The notes below the pieces were generated by a model. It did not search any database, was not told the origin of the DNA, and saw only the letters and a list, made by a program, of their open reading frames with translations. A stretch of 50,748 bases of DNA from Desulfobacteraceae bacterium (lineage in GTDB: Bacteria; Desulfobacterota; Desulfobacteria; Desulfobacterales; Desulfobacteraceae): contig JAAEMK010000088.1 in NCBI GenBank assembly GCA_024225635.1, positions 1-50,748 on the forward strand. The letters run 5' to 3'. Both the position numbers and the translations under genes were made by a program. Shown one piece after another: positions 18,251 through 26,598 of this stretch (position 1 is its first letter; the number at the start of each line of letters is the position of its first letter).

Positions 18251-18943
18251 ATGACACCTGAAAAATGGGTAACGGACCTGGGGCTTATCGAATACCAGGA
18301 GGCCTACGTCCTCCAGCGGCAGATCTCCCTTGCTAAAACAGAGGGAGATCTCGATTCCGATGTGATCCTGGTGCTCGAGCACCCCCCGGTCTTCACCCTT
18401 GGCAAAAGAGGCGGCGCTGAGAACCTCAGGGTCGCCCCCGCCTTTCTTAAGGAAAAGGGGATCGCCGTGATTCCCACCAGGCGGGGCGGGAACATCACCT
18501 ACCACGGACCGGGCCAGATCGTTGTCTACCCCATCGTGGATATCGCCAGGGCCGGTATCGGCGTGGCCGACTTTGTCAACGCCCTGGAGGAGACCATGAT
18601 CCTGACCTGCCGGGCATTTGGGGTGAACGCGGCCCGGAACCCCCAAAACCACGGCATCTGGGTGGAAAACGACAAGATCGGCAGCATCGGTCTTGCCGTC
18701 AAGCACGGGGTCTGCCACCACGGCCTGGCCCTGAACGTCAACCTGGATTTGACTCCCTTTTCCTGGATCAATCCTTGCGGCCTTTCGGGCGTGGGCATGA
18801 CTTCCATGGCCCGGGACCTGGGCGGGGAAAAGGATTCGGAAATGACTACAACCGTAAAATCCAATTTACTTGAAAATTTGGGACAGGTCACCGGGTTCTC
18901 ATTCAAAACCGTGACACCGGAACAACTCAAAAGGGCGCTTTAA
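18251..18943 (+). CDS. lipB: Octanoyl-[acyl carrier protein]:protein N-octanoyltransferase (LipB)
   Basis: This 230-residue enzyme transfers octanoyl from ACP to the lipoyl-accepting lysine of H-protein. Motifs are VFTLGKRGGAENL, RRGGNITYHGPGQIVVYPI, KIGSIGLAVKHGVCHHGLAL and the catalytic cysteine region INPCGLSGVGMTSM. ATG 18251 is one base after the gcvPB stop; no strong ribosome binding site is visible, so translation is probably coupled. An in-frame GTG lies three codons earlier. Copy 2 retains only about the first 35 codons of this gene, broken by a stop and a one-base deletion. Confidence 0.95.
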   Translation: MTPEKWVTDLGLIEYQEAYVLQRQISLAKTEGDLDSDVILVLEHPPVFTLGKRGGAENLRVAPAFLKEKGIAVIPTRRGGNITYHGPGQIVVYPIVDIARAGIGVADFVNALEETMILTCRAFGVNAARNPQNHGIWVENDKIGSIGLAVKHGVCHHGLALNVNLDLTPFSWINPCGLSGVGMTSMARDLGGEKDSEMTTTVKSNLLENLGQVTGFSFKTVTPEQLKRAL

Positions 18944-18967
18944 CCAGACCGCCCCATGGAGAGGATC

Positions 18968-19819
18968 ATGAAAACTGCAAAACCAAACTGGCTGAAACGT
19001 AAACTTCCCACCGGACCGGAGTATGAAAAGGTAAGGCATCTCCTGGCGTCCTGCAAGCTCCACACCGTGTGCCAGGAAGCCAAATGTCCCAACATGTGGG
19101 AGTGCTTCTCAAAGCGGACCTCCACCTTCATGATCCTCGGTTCCCAATGCACCCGGAACTGCCGCTTCTGCAACGTCACCTCCGATGCCCCGGAGCTCCT
19201 CGATCCCAACGAGCCCCTCCGGGTGGGCAAGGCCGCAAAGGAGCTGGGGCTCAAATACGTGGTGGTCACCTCGGTCACGCGGGACGACCTTGCGGACGGC
19301 GGGGCCGCACATTTTGCCGAAACCATACAAGCCATCCGCGCCGCCGTGGACGGGGTGGGCGTTGAAGTACTCATCCCGGATTTCCAGGGAAATGTTGAAG
19401 CGTTGAAAATCGTACTGAATGCAAAGCCGGATGTGCTGAACCACAATATCGAAACGGTGCCCTCACTCTATTCCAGTGCAAGGCCTGAAGCCGATTACCA
19501 GCAGTCCCTTGACCTTTTGCAAAATGCCAAAGCCATGGATGCTTCAATTCCTGTTAAATCGGGCCTCATGGTCGGGCTTGGGGAAACCATGGAGGAACTG
19601 GAACAGACCATGACGGATCTATTCCGCCATGGTTGTGATATTCTCACCATAGGGCAATATCTTCAGCCCTCAAAGGCCCATCTGGCGGTTCGGAAATACT
19701 ACTCTCCCGATGAATTCAACCTGCTTGAGGAAAAAGCCCGGCAAATCGGGTTTGAAAAAGTCGCTGCCGGACCTTTTGTTCGAAGCTCCTATAATGCCCA
19801 GGACCTGTTTGACGCCTGA
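18968..19819 (+). CDS. lipA: Lipoyl synthase (LipA)
   Basis: This 283-residue radical-SAM enzyme inserts two sulfurs into the octanoyl group on H-protein. Both clusters are visible: the auxiliary CX4CX5C motif in CQEAKCPNMWEC and the SAM-binding CX3CX2C in CTRNCRFC. The C-terminal RSSYNAQDLF is close to the family ending, where the RSSY serine ligates the auxiliary cluster. ATG 18968 has GGAGAGG just upstream; an ATG four codons earlier lacks a site. It ends the glycine-cleavage transcript and is followed by a strong terminator. A fragment around the CX3CX2C motif persists in the second cluster. Confidence 0.96.
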   Translation: MKTAKPNWLKRKLPTGPEYEKVRHLLASCKLHTVCQEAKCPNMWECFSKRTSTFMILGSQCTRNCRFCNVTSDAPELLDPNEPLRVGKAAKELGLKYVVVTSVTRDDLADGGAAHFAETIQAIRAAVDGVGVEVLIPDFQGNVEALKIVLNAKPDVLNHNIETVPSLYSSARPEADYQQSLDLLQNAKAMDASIPVKSGLMVGLGETMEELEQTMTDLFRHGCDILTIGQYLQPSKAHLAVRKYYSPDEFNLLEEKARQIGFEKVAAGPFVRSSYNAQDLFDA

Positions 19820-19841
19820 GTATATTTTTTATGACATTACC

Positions 19842-19880
19842 GGCTGTACCGGGTTTTACTTCCGGTACAGCCTTGTCTTT
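19842..19880. terminator. Terminator of the glycine-cleavage transcript, copy 1
   Basis: An 11-base-pair perfect stem GGCTGTACCGG / CCGGTACAGCC has a 9-base loop and is followed by a T-rich run. It sits between lipA and the convergent ACT-domain gene; the loop and flanks are less T-rich in the other direction, so the main use is probably for lipA. Confidence 0.85.
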
Positions 19881-19889
19881 TTCTTCCGG

Positions 19890-20429
19890 TCACTCCAGGG
19901 TGACATGCACGTGCAATTCCTCTTCGAGCCGGTGAAGCTTTTGTTCCACGGTCTCCAGGGATACTTTGTGGGGAATTTCAACCGAAATTGACAAATTGTA
20001 AATGGCCGCCCCGCTTTCCGGTGAGAATTTCACGTCCGACTTCAGGTGGGCGATGTTGATATCGTTATCGGCAAGGAAACGGCTTACTTTGTATACAATG
20101 CCTGCATGGTCCTGGCCTTCCACGTACAGGTTTTTGGCATGGATACCGGCTTTCGGCTTCATTTCCGGGTGGCTTGCGGGGCGTATGAACGCGGTGATGC
20201 CTTTCTCCCTTTCCAGCCTCCGGCATTCCGAGGTAAGCCTTTCCTCCAGATCCGTTTCCGACTCGGCAGACAGGGGGGAAAACAGTAAAATGATGGCGAA
20301 CTCCCCGGCCAGGTTGGTCATGGTGGAATCTTCCAGGTTACATTCGTTTTTGTAGATGATCTCGGAAATGTCGGCGACGATGCCGGGCCTGTCCTCGCAA
20401 AAAGCGGTTAATACGAATTTCTTCAACAT
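19890..20429 (-). CDS. Double ACT-domain protein, GcvR-like
   Basis: The 179-residue protein consists of two ACT domains. The first opens KFVLTAFCEDRPGIVADISE with an EDSTMTNLAGEFAIILLFS strand; the second starts near residue 95 with NLYVEGQDHAGIVYKVSRFL and contains NDINIAHLKSDV. This layout matches GcvR-type regulators, which in E. coli bind glycine and modulate GcvA at the gcv promoter by protein contact. No GcvA-like partner is next to it, so the target is unknown. Its position between two glycine-cleavage clusters supports a role in amino-acid sensing. ATG 20429 is preceded by CAAGAGGAAACTA. Confidence 0.85.
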   Translation of the reverse strand: MLKKFVLTAFCEDRPGIVADISEIIYKNECNLEDSTMTNLAGEFAIILLFSPLSAESETDLEERLTSECRRLEREKGITAFIRPASHPEMKPKAGIHAKNLYVEGQDHAGIVYKVSRFLADNDINIAHLKSDVKFSPESGAAIYNLSISVEIPHKVSLETVEQKLHRLEEELHVHVTLE

Positions 20430-20469
20430 TAGTTTCCTCTTGTTTAATCCTTTATGTTGTAATTTGCGC

Positions 20470-21723
20470 TTACTCTTCAGGTATCTGGTATTCTACCCGG
20501 ACGGTCACTATCTTGCCCTTGGAAAATTTCCATACTTCTATGGGGGCCAGAACATCACCGTTTTCGTCGAAATCCACCGAACCGGAAGCACCTTCGTAAT
20601 TAATATCCTTGCCTTGCCTGAGCAATTCAAAGGCCTTGTCAAATTCACCCGGAGCAATGAAGTTTCCGGGAGGACTTGATACCATCCTCAGCTGATCCCG
20701 TATAAACCGGGAGGTCAGCAGCAACCCTTTTACCTTTGCGGCATAGGCGGCAAGGCCTATAAGGGCTGTGGCATCATAGGCGTTGGCAATAAAAGGAACA
20801 GAAGTAATATCCCCGAATTCCGCCTTAAAAGCAACGGCAAAATTAGCATAAGACTCTCCGCCCCCCACACCGGGGGCTGTTCCCATCATTCCCTCGAGGT
20901 TTTCCGCTCCTACAACCTTGGCGAGTTCCTCGGACTTGCTCCCGTCGCAGAAAAGAAAGTGCTTTGCCTTAAAATGCTTGATGGCCTCTTTTACATAAAC
21001 CTTGGCGTGTTCGGGGTAGCTGAAAACGCAAAGAACATCGGATTTTCCCGAACGGAACGGTTTTGTCAGGTGAATCCTTGCAAAGGCCTTTCTGAGATCG
21101 CCGACATAGGAGGAACCCACTTCTTCGCCATGGGGCAGGGTTGTGTAGATCATTCCGCCGCGTTTTTGGAAGGATTTTCTGAACTGGTCCGTCAGTCCTT
21201 GTCCGTAGGGGTTGTTGATATGCATCACGGAAGCGCTTTTATACAGCCCGGCGGCAAGTTTGCCCAGTATGACGCCCTGGAGGGCATCGGACGGGCAGGT
21301 CCGGAACAGGAAATCCTTTTTACTGTCGGCGGGCAGAATACTGATGAACGGGGATGTGGAGCCGGGTGAGATCATCAATACATTGTTCGGGCATGTAACG
21401 GCTTCGGCTACCGGCACGGTTACCCCGCTTGACCCGGAGCCCACTATGGCCGCAACCTTATCTTCTTCCACTAATTTTTTAGCCGCTTTTATCGCCTTGA
21501 CGGCTGCGGTGCCGGAGTCTTCGTGGATAAACTCGATCTCGAACCCGGCGGCAGCCATCTGTTTTGCCGCAAGTTCCGCGGCATGCTGAAAATTGGTTCC
21601 CCAGTCCTGCAAGGCACCGGTGTGATCAAACAGGGTTCCGATCCTAAGATCCTGGCCCGTGGCATTTGAAGCCGCGAATGCACAGAGCATGATCACCGAT
21701 GCAATAACGATTAACCTTTTCAT
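20470..21723 (-). CDS. Periplasmic amino-acid binding protein, LivK-like (Peripla_BP_6)
   Basis: The 417-residue exported protein has a signal peptide (MKRLIVIASVIMLCAFAASN...) and the two-lobed branched-chain amino-acid receptor pattern: LRIGTLFDHTGALQDWGTNF, KLVEEDKVAAIVGSGSSGVT, then NVLMISPGSTSP. Members feed HAAT ABC importers, but no permease or ATPase gene lies nearby, so its partner is elsewhere or it is an orphan sensor. AGGAGAAATAGCT precedes ATG 21723. It follows lpd copy 2 on the same strand by about 50 bases and may share its transcript. Confidence 0.9.
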   Translation of the reverse strand: MKRLIVIASVIMLCAFAASNATGQDLRIGTLFDHTGALQDWGTNFQHAAELAAKQMAAAGFEIEFIHEDSGTAAVKAIKAAKKLVEEDKVAAIVGSGSSGVTVPVAEAVTCPNNVLMISPGSTSPFISILPADSKKDFLFRTCPSDALQGVILGKLAAGLYKSASVMHINNPYGQGLTDQFRKSFQKRGGMIYTTLPHGEEVGSSYVGDLRKAFARIHLTKPFRSGKSDVLCVFSYPEHAKVYVKEAIKHFKAKHFLFCDGSKSEELAKVVGAENLEGMMGTAPGVGGGESYANFAVAFKAEFGDITSVPFIANAYDATALIGLAAYAAKVKGLLLTSRFIRDQLRMVSSPPGNFIAPGEFDKAFELLRQGKDINYEGASGSVDFDENGDVLAPIEVWKFSKGKIVTVRVEYQIPEE

Positions 21724-21771
21724 AGCTATTTCTCCTCGCTAATGGGGTTAAGCAACCCCGTTTTTTATCTC

Positions 21772-23205
21772 CTATCCGTGGAGGGCTTTTCCCGTCCCTT
21801 TCAGGCTCACCTCGCCCATGATCTCAGCCAGGGTGGGGTGGGCATGGATGGTTTCCGCCAGATCCGATACCGTAAGGCCCTTGGTCACGGCCAGTGCCCC
21901 TTCGGCAATGAGATCCGTGGCATGGGGCCCGGTGATGTGAACTCCCAGCACCCTGCCGGTTTTTTCATCCGCCACGATCTTGGCCTCCCCTGCGATCTCT
22001 CCCATGGCCTGGGCTTTGCCAAGGGTCCTGAAGTTGACGGTGGTACAGGTCACGGCCAGGCCTTTTTTCACGGCCTCCTGTTCCGACAGCCCCACGTTGC
22101 CCACCTCGGGCATGGTGAAGACGGCCCCGGGTACGGCGCTGTAATCCATGGCGCTCTTTTGGCCCATGATGTTTTCGGCGGCCACCATGGCTTCATGGGA
22201 GGCCACATGGGCCAGCATGATCCTGGCGGGGCCCAGGATATCGCCGATGGCATACACTCCTTTCACCGCAGTCTCCATCCGGTCGTTCACCGGTATCCAG
22301 CCCCGGCCGTCCGGTTCAAGGCCGATCTTTTCAAGCCCCAAATCCCCGGACAGGGGCGCACGGCCGATGCAGACGGCCATCTTTTCCGCCTCCACCGTCT
22401 GCTCTTTCACCTTGGCGGCCTTTTCCGGGTCGGAAAAGGGGGAGCCCCCGATGGTGGCCGTGACGCCCTTTTCGGTTTTTTCAACCCTGGTGACCGCCCG
22501 GTCCGTGATCACCTTGATTTTTTTCTTTTTCATTTCCCGCTGGATGATCTTGGAGCAGGAGGCGTCCACCGCGTCCAGGGGCAGGAGCCGGTCCATGGCC
22601 TCGACCACTGTTACCTTGGCGCCCAGGGCGGAAAGGATGAAGGTAAATTCGCAGCCGATGACCCCGCCGCCAACGATAAGGATGGATTCGGGGATTGCGG
22701 TCAGTTCAAGCAGGTGGTTGGAGGATAGGATGGTGTCGCCGTCAAAGGGGAAAGCGGGAATATTGAGGGGGGCGGTGCCGGTCGCCAGGATCAGGCTGTC
22801 ATAGGGCAGTTCTTTTTTGGTGCCGTCCTCCTTAATCACCCCGGCCAGGTTGGGCCCCTGGATTACTCCTTTTCCCTGCTCGAATGCCACCTTGCCCTTT
22901 TTCAGCAGGGCGTGGATTCCCTTTTGCTGGGTCTCTATGATCCGTTTTTTCCGGGCCATGAGGTTTGCCATGTCCACCCGGGGATCACCGGCAGGTTCGA
23001 TTCCGTAGTCCCGGGCTTCATGGAACCTGAGATACATATCCGCCGTGGTTTTCATGATCTTGGACGGAATGCACCCCCAATTGAGGCAGGTGCCGCCCAC
23101 ATTTTCTTTTTCTACGATGGTGACGTCAGCGCCGAGGGCGGAAGCCCTGAGTGCCGCGACATATCCTCCGGGGCCTGCCCCAATGACTACAACCTGCTTA
23201 CCCAT
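21772..23205 (-). CDS. lpdA: Dihydrolipoyl dehydrogenase (L-protein), copy 2
   Basis: This 477-residue paralogue of the 10.1-11.5 kb gene has the same length. The GGTCLNWGCIPSK redox site, both dinucleotide folds (VVIGAGPGGYVAALRA and ILIVGGGVIGCEF) and the C-terminal HAHPTLAEIMGE are intact, so it should be active. Differences cluster in the middle, for example in the segment around APLSGDLGLEKIGLEPD. AAGGAGGTAAC precedes ATG 23205, as in copy 1. It is divergent from agcS copy 2, and its 3' end marks the left edge of the second unit. The two L-proteins could be specialised for different H-proteins or be redundant. Confidence 0.97.
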   Translation of the reverse strand: MGKQVVVIGAGPGGYVAALRASALGADVTIVEKENVGGTCLNWGCIPSKIMKTTADMYLRFHEARDYGIEPAGDPRVDMANLMARKKRIIETQQKGIHALLKKGKVAFEQGKGVIQGPNLAGVIKEDGTKKELPYDSLILATGTAPLNIPAFPFDGDTILSSNHLLELTAIPESILIVGGGVIGCEFTFILSALGAKVTVVEAMDRLLPLDAVDASCSKIIQREMKKKKIKVITDRAVTRVEKTEKGVTATIGGSPFSDPEKAAKVKEQTVEAEKMAVCIGRAPLSGDLGLEKIGLEPDGRGWIPVNDRMETAVKGVYAIGDILGPARIMLAHVASHEAMVAAENIMGQKSAMDYSAVPGAVFTMPEVGNVGLSEQEAVKKGLAVTCTTVNFRTLGKAQAMGEIAGEAKIVADEKTGRVLGVHITGPHATDLIAEGALAVTKGLTVSDLAETIHAHPTLAEIMGEVSLKGTGKALHG

Positions 23206-23302
23206 GTTACCTCCTTATATATATGGCGACATATGCCGATGAACGATACTTTGAGGATGAACTGCCGGGGTATATGAATCTCAATCAATGGTTGAATATG
23301 AT

Positions 23303-23331
23303 TTGATATTAATATATTCTATCTGTATTCA
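23303..23331 (+). promoter_or_regulatory. Predicted promoter of agcS-gcv cluster, copy 2
   Basis: TTGATA (23303-23308) and TATTCA (23326-23331) are 17 bases apart, at the place equivalent to the copy 1 promoter. Both boxes are weaker than in copy 1. The upstream block TCAATCAATGGTT is shared. Confidence 0.5.
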
Positions 23332-23444
23332 CAAGCGAGAAGAGTAAATCCTGTATTCTTCGTCCCCCCCCTTGGGCTGCAATTGAGTCATACATTAATT
23401 ATCTTCCTGAAGATATCTTGAAACGCATGGGATGATGGTCTTGT

Positions 23445-23505
23445 CTGTTTTCCTAAACAGCCAGCCAATAACATAATCTGTGCCCGGGTCAATATCAATC
23501 CGGGC
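23445..23505 (+). promoter_or_regulatory. Structured 5' leader of agcS copy 2, two hairpins
   Basis: The first hairpin is CTGTTT (23445-23450) with AAACAG (23455-23460). The second is GCCCGGG (23482-23488) with TCCGGGC (23499-23505), loop 10 bases. Both occupy the positions of the copy 1 hairpins, though bases and loop length differ, and the conserved CAATAACATAA lies between them. Confidence 0.4.
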
Positions 23506-23532
23506 GCTAACCGATGTTCAGGAGGTATGAGC

Positions 23533-24885
23533 ATGGATTTTTTAAGTTCGTTCGAAGCAATGATCGGTAAAGTCGGGGCATTTGCATGGGGCCCGCCCAT
23601 GTTGGTTCTGCTGGTGGGAACCGGTTTCTGGCTTTCCTTCGCCCTTAGGGGGATTCAGTTCACCCAGTTGTGGCATTCCCTGTATCTTGCCCTGGTCAAG
23701 CGAAAGGAAGATACCGATGAGCCGGGGGATATCACCCATTTCCAGGCGTTGATGACGGCCCTTTCCGCAACGGTGGGCACCGGTAACATCGCGGGGGTTG
23801 CCACGGCTATTGCCGCCGGTGGTCCGGGGGCGCTTTTCTGGATGTGGCTCACGGGCCTTGTGGGCATGGCCACGAAATATTCCGAGGCGGTCCTGGCGGT
23901 AAAATACCGGGAGGTGGATGAGAACGGTGAAATGAGCGGCGGTCCCATGTACTATATCTCCAAGGGCTTGAACCAGCCCTGGCTCGGGGCGGTCTTTGCC
24001 GCGTTTGCCGCCATCGCCGCCTTCGGCATCGGCAACATGGTCCAGTCAAATTCCGTTGCCGACGCGGTTGAAGCAACCTTCAACATCCCTCCGTTCATCA
24101 CGGGTATTGTACTCATGGTGGGGACCGCCGCAGTTATCCTGGGCGGCATCAAAAACATCGGCAAGGTCACAGGTATCCTGGTGCCCATCATGATCGTCTT
24201 TTACATGGGCGGCGCCCTGATCATCATTATCATGAACATCTCCGGTGTCCCCGCGGCTTTCGGCCTCATCATCAAGCATGCCTTCACGCCTGCGGCTGCC
24301 TCAGGCGGTTTTGCGGGCGCAACCGTGATGCTGGCCATCCGCATGGGTGTCGCCAGGGGCGTTTTCTCCAACGAATCAGGACTTGGCAGCGCTCCCATCG
24401 CGGCAGCTGCGGCCCAGACCAAGGAGCCTGTTTCCCAGGCCCTGGTTTCCATGACCCAGACCTTTATAGATACCATCGTGGTCTGCACCCTGACTGGGTT
24501 AGTCCTTATCCTCACCAATTCCTGGGATAGCGGCAAAACAGGCGCGGAACTCACCACCATCGCCTTTGGGGCCGGGATGCCGGGCGGTTCCTATATCGTC
24601 ACCATCGGACTGATGCTGTTTGCCTACTCCACGGTTCTCGGGTGGAGCTACTATGGTGAGAAATCCATTGAGTACCTTTTCGGGTCGGGCGCGATAAAAC
24701 CCTACCGCATCGTTTTTATCATCTTTGTGGGGGTGGGTGCCGTGGCAAGGCTGGACATCGTCTGGAACCTGTCGGACACCTTTAACGGGCTCATGGCCAT
24801 TCCCAACCTGGTGGGCCTGTTGCTGCTGACCCCGGTGATCGTCAGGGAGACCAAATCGTACTTTGACAGAAAGAAAAAGGATTAG
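23533..24885 (+). CDS. agcS: Sodium:alanine/glycine symporter (AGCS family), copy 2
   Basis: This 450-residue transporter has exactly the length of copy 1 and the same AGCS motifs ([48 protein letters not shown]). Substitutions are mostly conservative and fall in membrane helices and loops, such as [16 protein letters not shown] where copy 1 has [22 protein letters not shown] precedes ATG 23533 by seven bases; the earlier ATG is too close. Directly after the stop come the scar of the deleted regulator and then gcvT. Different affinity or specificity from copy 1 is possible but not readable. Confidence 0.95.
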   Translation: MDFLSSFEAMIGKVGAFAWGPPMLVLLVGTGFWLSFALRGIQFTQLWHSLYLALVKRKEDTDEPGDITHFQALMTALSATVGTGNIAGVATAIAAGGPGALFWMWLTGLVGMATKYSEAVLAVKYREVDENGEMSGGPMYYISKGLNQPWLGAVFAAFAAIAAFGIGNMVQSNSVADAVEATFNIPPFITGIVLMVGTAAVILGGIKNIGKVTGILVPIMIVFYMGGALIIIIMNISGVPAAFGLIIKHAFTPAAASGGFAGATVMLAIRMGVARGVFSNESGLGSAPIAAAAAQTKEPVSQALVSMTQTFIDTIVVCTLTGLVLILTNSWDSGKTGAELTTIAFGAGMPGGSYIVTIGLMLFAYSTVLGWSYYGEKSIEYLFGSGAIKPYRIVFIIFVGVGAVARLDIVWNLSDTFNGLMAIPNLVGLLLLTPVIVRETKSYFDRKKKD

Positions 24886-24892
24886 CGCGTCA

Positions 24893-24920
24893 TAACCTGA
24901 TGGTTCCTTATATTATGTAA
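24893..24920 (+). pseudogene. Scar of the Lrp/AsnC regulator gene (last 28 bases)
   Basis: The sequence from 24893 reads NLMVPYIM-stop in the frame of the copy 1 regulator, whose last residues are NLMVPYIL. It is followed by the same ribosome-binding sequence before gcvT. About 520 bases present in copy 1 (13239 to about 13757) are absent, so nearly the whole regulator gene has been removed while the gcvT start signals were kept. Confidence 0.85.
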
Positions 24921-24934
24921 TCAGGAGAGTATTT

Positions 24935-26182
24935 ATGGGTACAGATCTCAAAACCACCCCGCTCAATTCGTGGCACAGGCAAAGCGGGGCCAACATGGCA
25001 AGTTTCGGCGGGTATGACATGCCCCTGTGGTACGACACCGGTGTGAAAAAAGAGCACCTGGCCGTACTTGAATCCGCCGGGCTGTTTGATACCAGCCACA
25101 TGGCCTGCGTTATGGTGACCGGCCCGGACGCCCTGTCATTGCTTGATTATTGCCACACCCGGGACCTTTCCGGGCTCAAGCAGGGACGGTGCACCTATGG
25201 CGCCATCCTCAACGAAAAAGGCCATGTCATCGATGACGCCATTGTCTATAATTTCGGCCCGGAGACCTTCATGGTCTGTGTGAACGCAGGCATGGGCGGC
25301 GCGGTCACAAGCCATTTCATGGCCCACAAACAATCTTGGACCGCTACCGTGGAAGACCTTACCGACCAGGTGGCCAAGGTGGATATCCAGGGCAAAAACA
25401 GCGCCCGGATTCTGTCAAAGATCCTCCGGGACCCGGACACGGTTTTCTCCGCCATGCCCTACTTTTCCTTCAAGGGCCATTTCCTGAAAGACACGGACCA
25501 GCCGGTCCGGCTCATGGACGGGACGGATGTGCTGCTCTCACGGTCCGGGTACACAGGAGAGTTCGGGTTTGAGATCTTTGTTGCCACGGACAGCGTGGTT
25601 GCCCTGTGGGAGAACCTGCTTGCCGCCGGTAAGGAGTACGATCTCATCCCCTGCGGCCTGGGTTCCAGGGATTCCCTGAGGGCCGGGGCGGGCCTGCCCC
25701 TGTCCCACCAGGATATCGGCGAGCGCAAATTCGTCAATCATCCCTGGATGTTCGCCCTTGCCATGGCCGAAGACGGCAAGGGGTTCACCAAGGATTTTCT
25801 GGGTAAGGAGGCGCTCCTTGATTCCGGCGATGCACACTTCACCGTTCCCTTTGTGGGGGAGACCCTCAGAAAGGTGGGCACGGGACCGGACACCCAGGTG
25901 ATCGACGCAAACGGCGACTCCATCGGCATGGTCCTCACCTGCGCAACCGACATGGGCATCGGACTCCATGAAGGCCGTATCCTGAGCATTGCCTCCCCGG
26001 ATCTTCCCGAGGGGTTCAAGGTCAAGGGCCTGAGCTGCGGTTTTCTGCTGGTGGACCGTCAACTCCAGCCGGGGGAGAAGCTGGTGCTCCGGGAAAACAA
26101 AAGGAAAATCAATGTGGCCGTTGCCGAAGATATCAGACCCCACCGCACGGCCAGACTTAAAATAACCAACTTTACCGGGTAA
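24935..26182 (+). CDS. gcvT: Glycine cleavage T-protein (aminomethyltransferase), copy 2
   Basis: This 415-residue enzyme is the same length as copy 1. FGGYDMPLWYDTGVKKEHLA, the SRSGYTGEFGFEIF segment and GLGSRDSLRAGAGLPLS are all kept, and nothing suggests decay. Scattered differences include MVTGPDALSLLDYCHTRDL against KVTGPDALSLLQFCHTREL. The ribosome binding site AGGAGAG precedes ATG 24935 and is inherited from the region that ends the regulator gene in copy 1. gcvH follows after 15 bases. Confidence 0.96.
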   Translation: MGTDLKTTPLNSWHRQSGANMASFGGYDMPLWYDTGVKKEHLAVLESAGLFDTSHMACVMVTGPDALSLLDYCHTRDLSGLKQGRCTYGAILNEKGHVIDDAIVYNFGPETFMVCVNAGMGGAVTSHFMAHKQSWTATVEDLTDQVAKVDIQGKNSARILSKILRDPDTVFSAMPYFSFKGHFLKDTDQPVRLMDGTDVLLSRSGYTGEFGFEIFVATDSVVALWENLLAAGKEYDLIPCGLGSRDSLRAGAGLPLSHQDIGERKFVNHPWMFALAMAEDGKGFTKDFLGKEALLDSGDAHFTVPFVGETLRKVGTGPDTQVIDANGDSIGMVLTCATDMGIGLHEGRILSIASPDLPEGFKVKGLSCGFLLVDRQLQPGEKLVLRENKRKINVAVAEDIRPHRTARLKITNFTG

Positions 26183-26197
26183 TAAGGAGAGAATGCC

Positions 26198-26596
26198 ATG
26201 AAAGAGATCAACGAACTGAACCTTCCCGAAGACATCAAATACACCGACGACCACGAATGGGTTAAAAAAGACGGGGACATCATTACCATCGGCATCACCG
26301 ATTACGCCCAGGACCAGCTGGGAGAGATCGTGTTTGTGGAGCTGCCCGAGGTCGAAGACAGCTTTGACAAGGGGGATGAGTTCGGCACCGTGGAGTCGGT
26401 CAAGGCGGTCTCGGAGATGTACATGCCCATGGCAGGTGAGGTGGTTGAGGCGAACGAGGCCCTGGAGGATTCACCGGAGCTTGTCAATACCTCCTGCTAT
26501 GACGAAGGCTGGATCATGAAGATCAAGCCCCAAGACCCTTCGGACTTTGACGGCCTCCTGGATAAGGCCGCATACCTTAATCTATTGGGAGAATAG
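26198..26596 (+). CDS. gcvH: Glycine cleavage H-protein, copy 2
   Basis: This 132-residue lipoyl carrier has an intact lipoylation site, GTVESVKAVSEMYMP. It differs from copy 1 at 17 positions by my count, concentrated on the surface (for example LPEVEDSFDKGDEF against LPEAGDSFDQGDEF) and in the last 25 residues. AAGGAGAG precedes ATG 26198. Because this cluster has no working lipB or lipA, modification must rely on the copy 1 enzymes or others outside the window. Confidence 0.96.
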   Translation: MKEINELNLPEDIKYTDDHEWVKKDGDIITIGITDYAQDQLGEIVFVELPEVEDSFDKGDEFGTVESVKAVSEMYMPMAGEVVEANEALEDSPELVNTSCYDEGWIMKIKPQDPSDFDGLLDKAAYLNLLGE

Positions 26597-26598
26597 CC

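Larger units (their letters stand above)
10100..19225. repeat. Diverged duplication, unit 1 (glycine cleavage cluster)
   Basis: The block from the lpd 3' end to the first quarter of lipA is homologous and collinear with 21772-29575. Gene order, divergent lpd, the promoter region and even stop/start spacings are shared. Copy 1 is the complete one. Most proteins differ at roughly one residue in ten by eye, and the H-proteins at 17 of 132, so this is an old duplication or acquisition of a related cluster, not a recent identical repeat. Confidence 0.9.

Noticed and set aside
21742-22728. Long plus-strand open frame opposite lpd copy 2 (and similar frames opposite gcvPB and gcvPA)
   Set aside because: Caused by third-position GC bias of the real genes; the translations are low-complexity and match no family.
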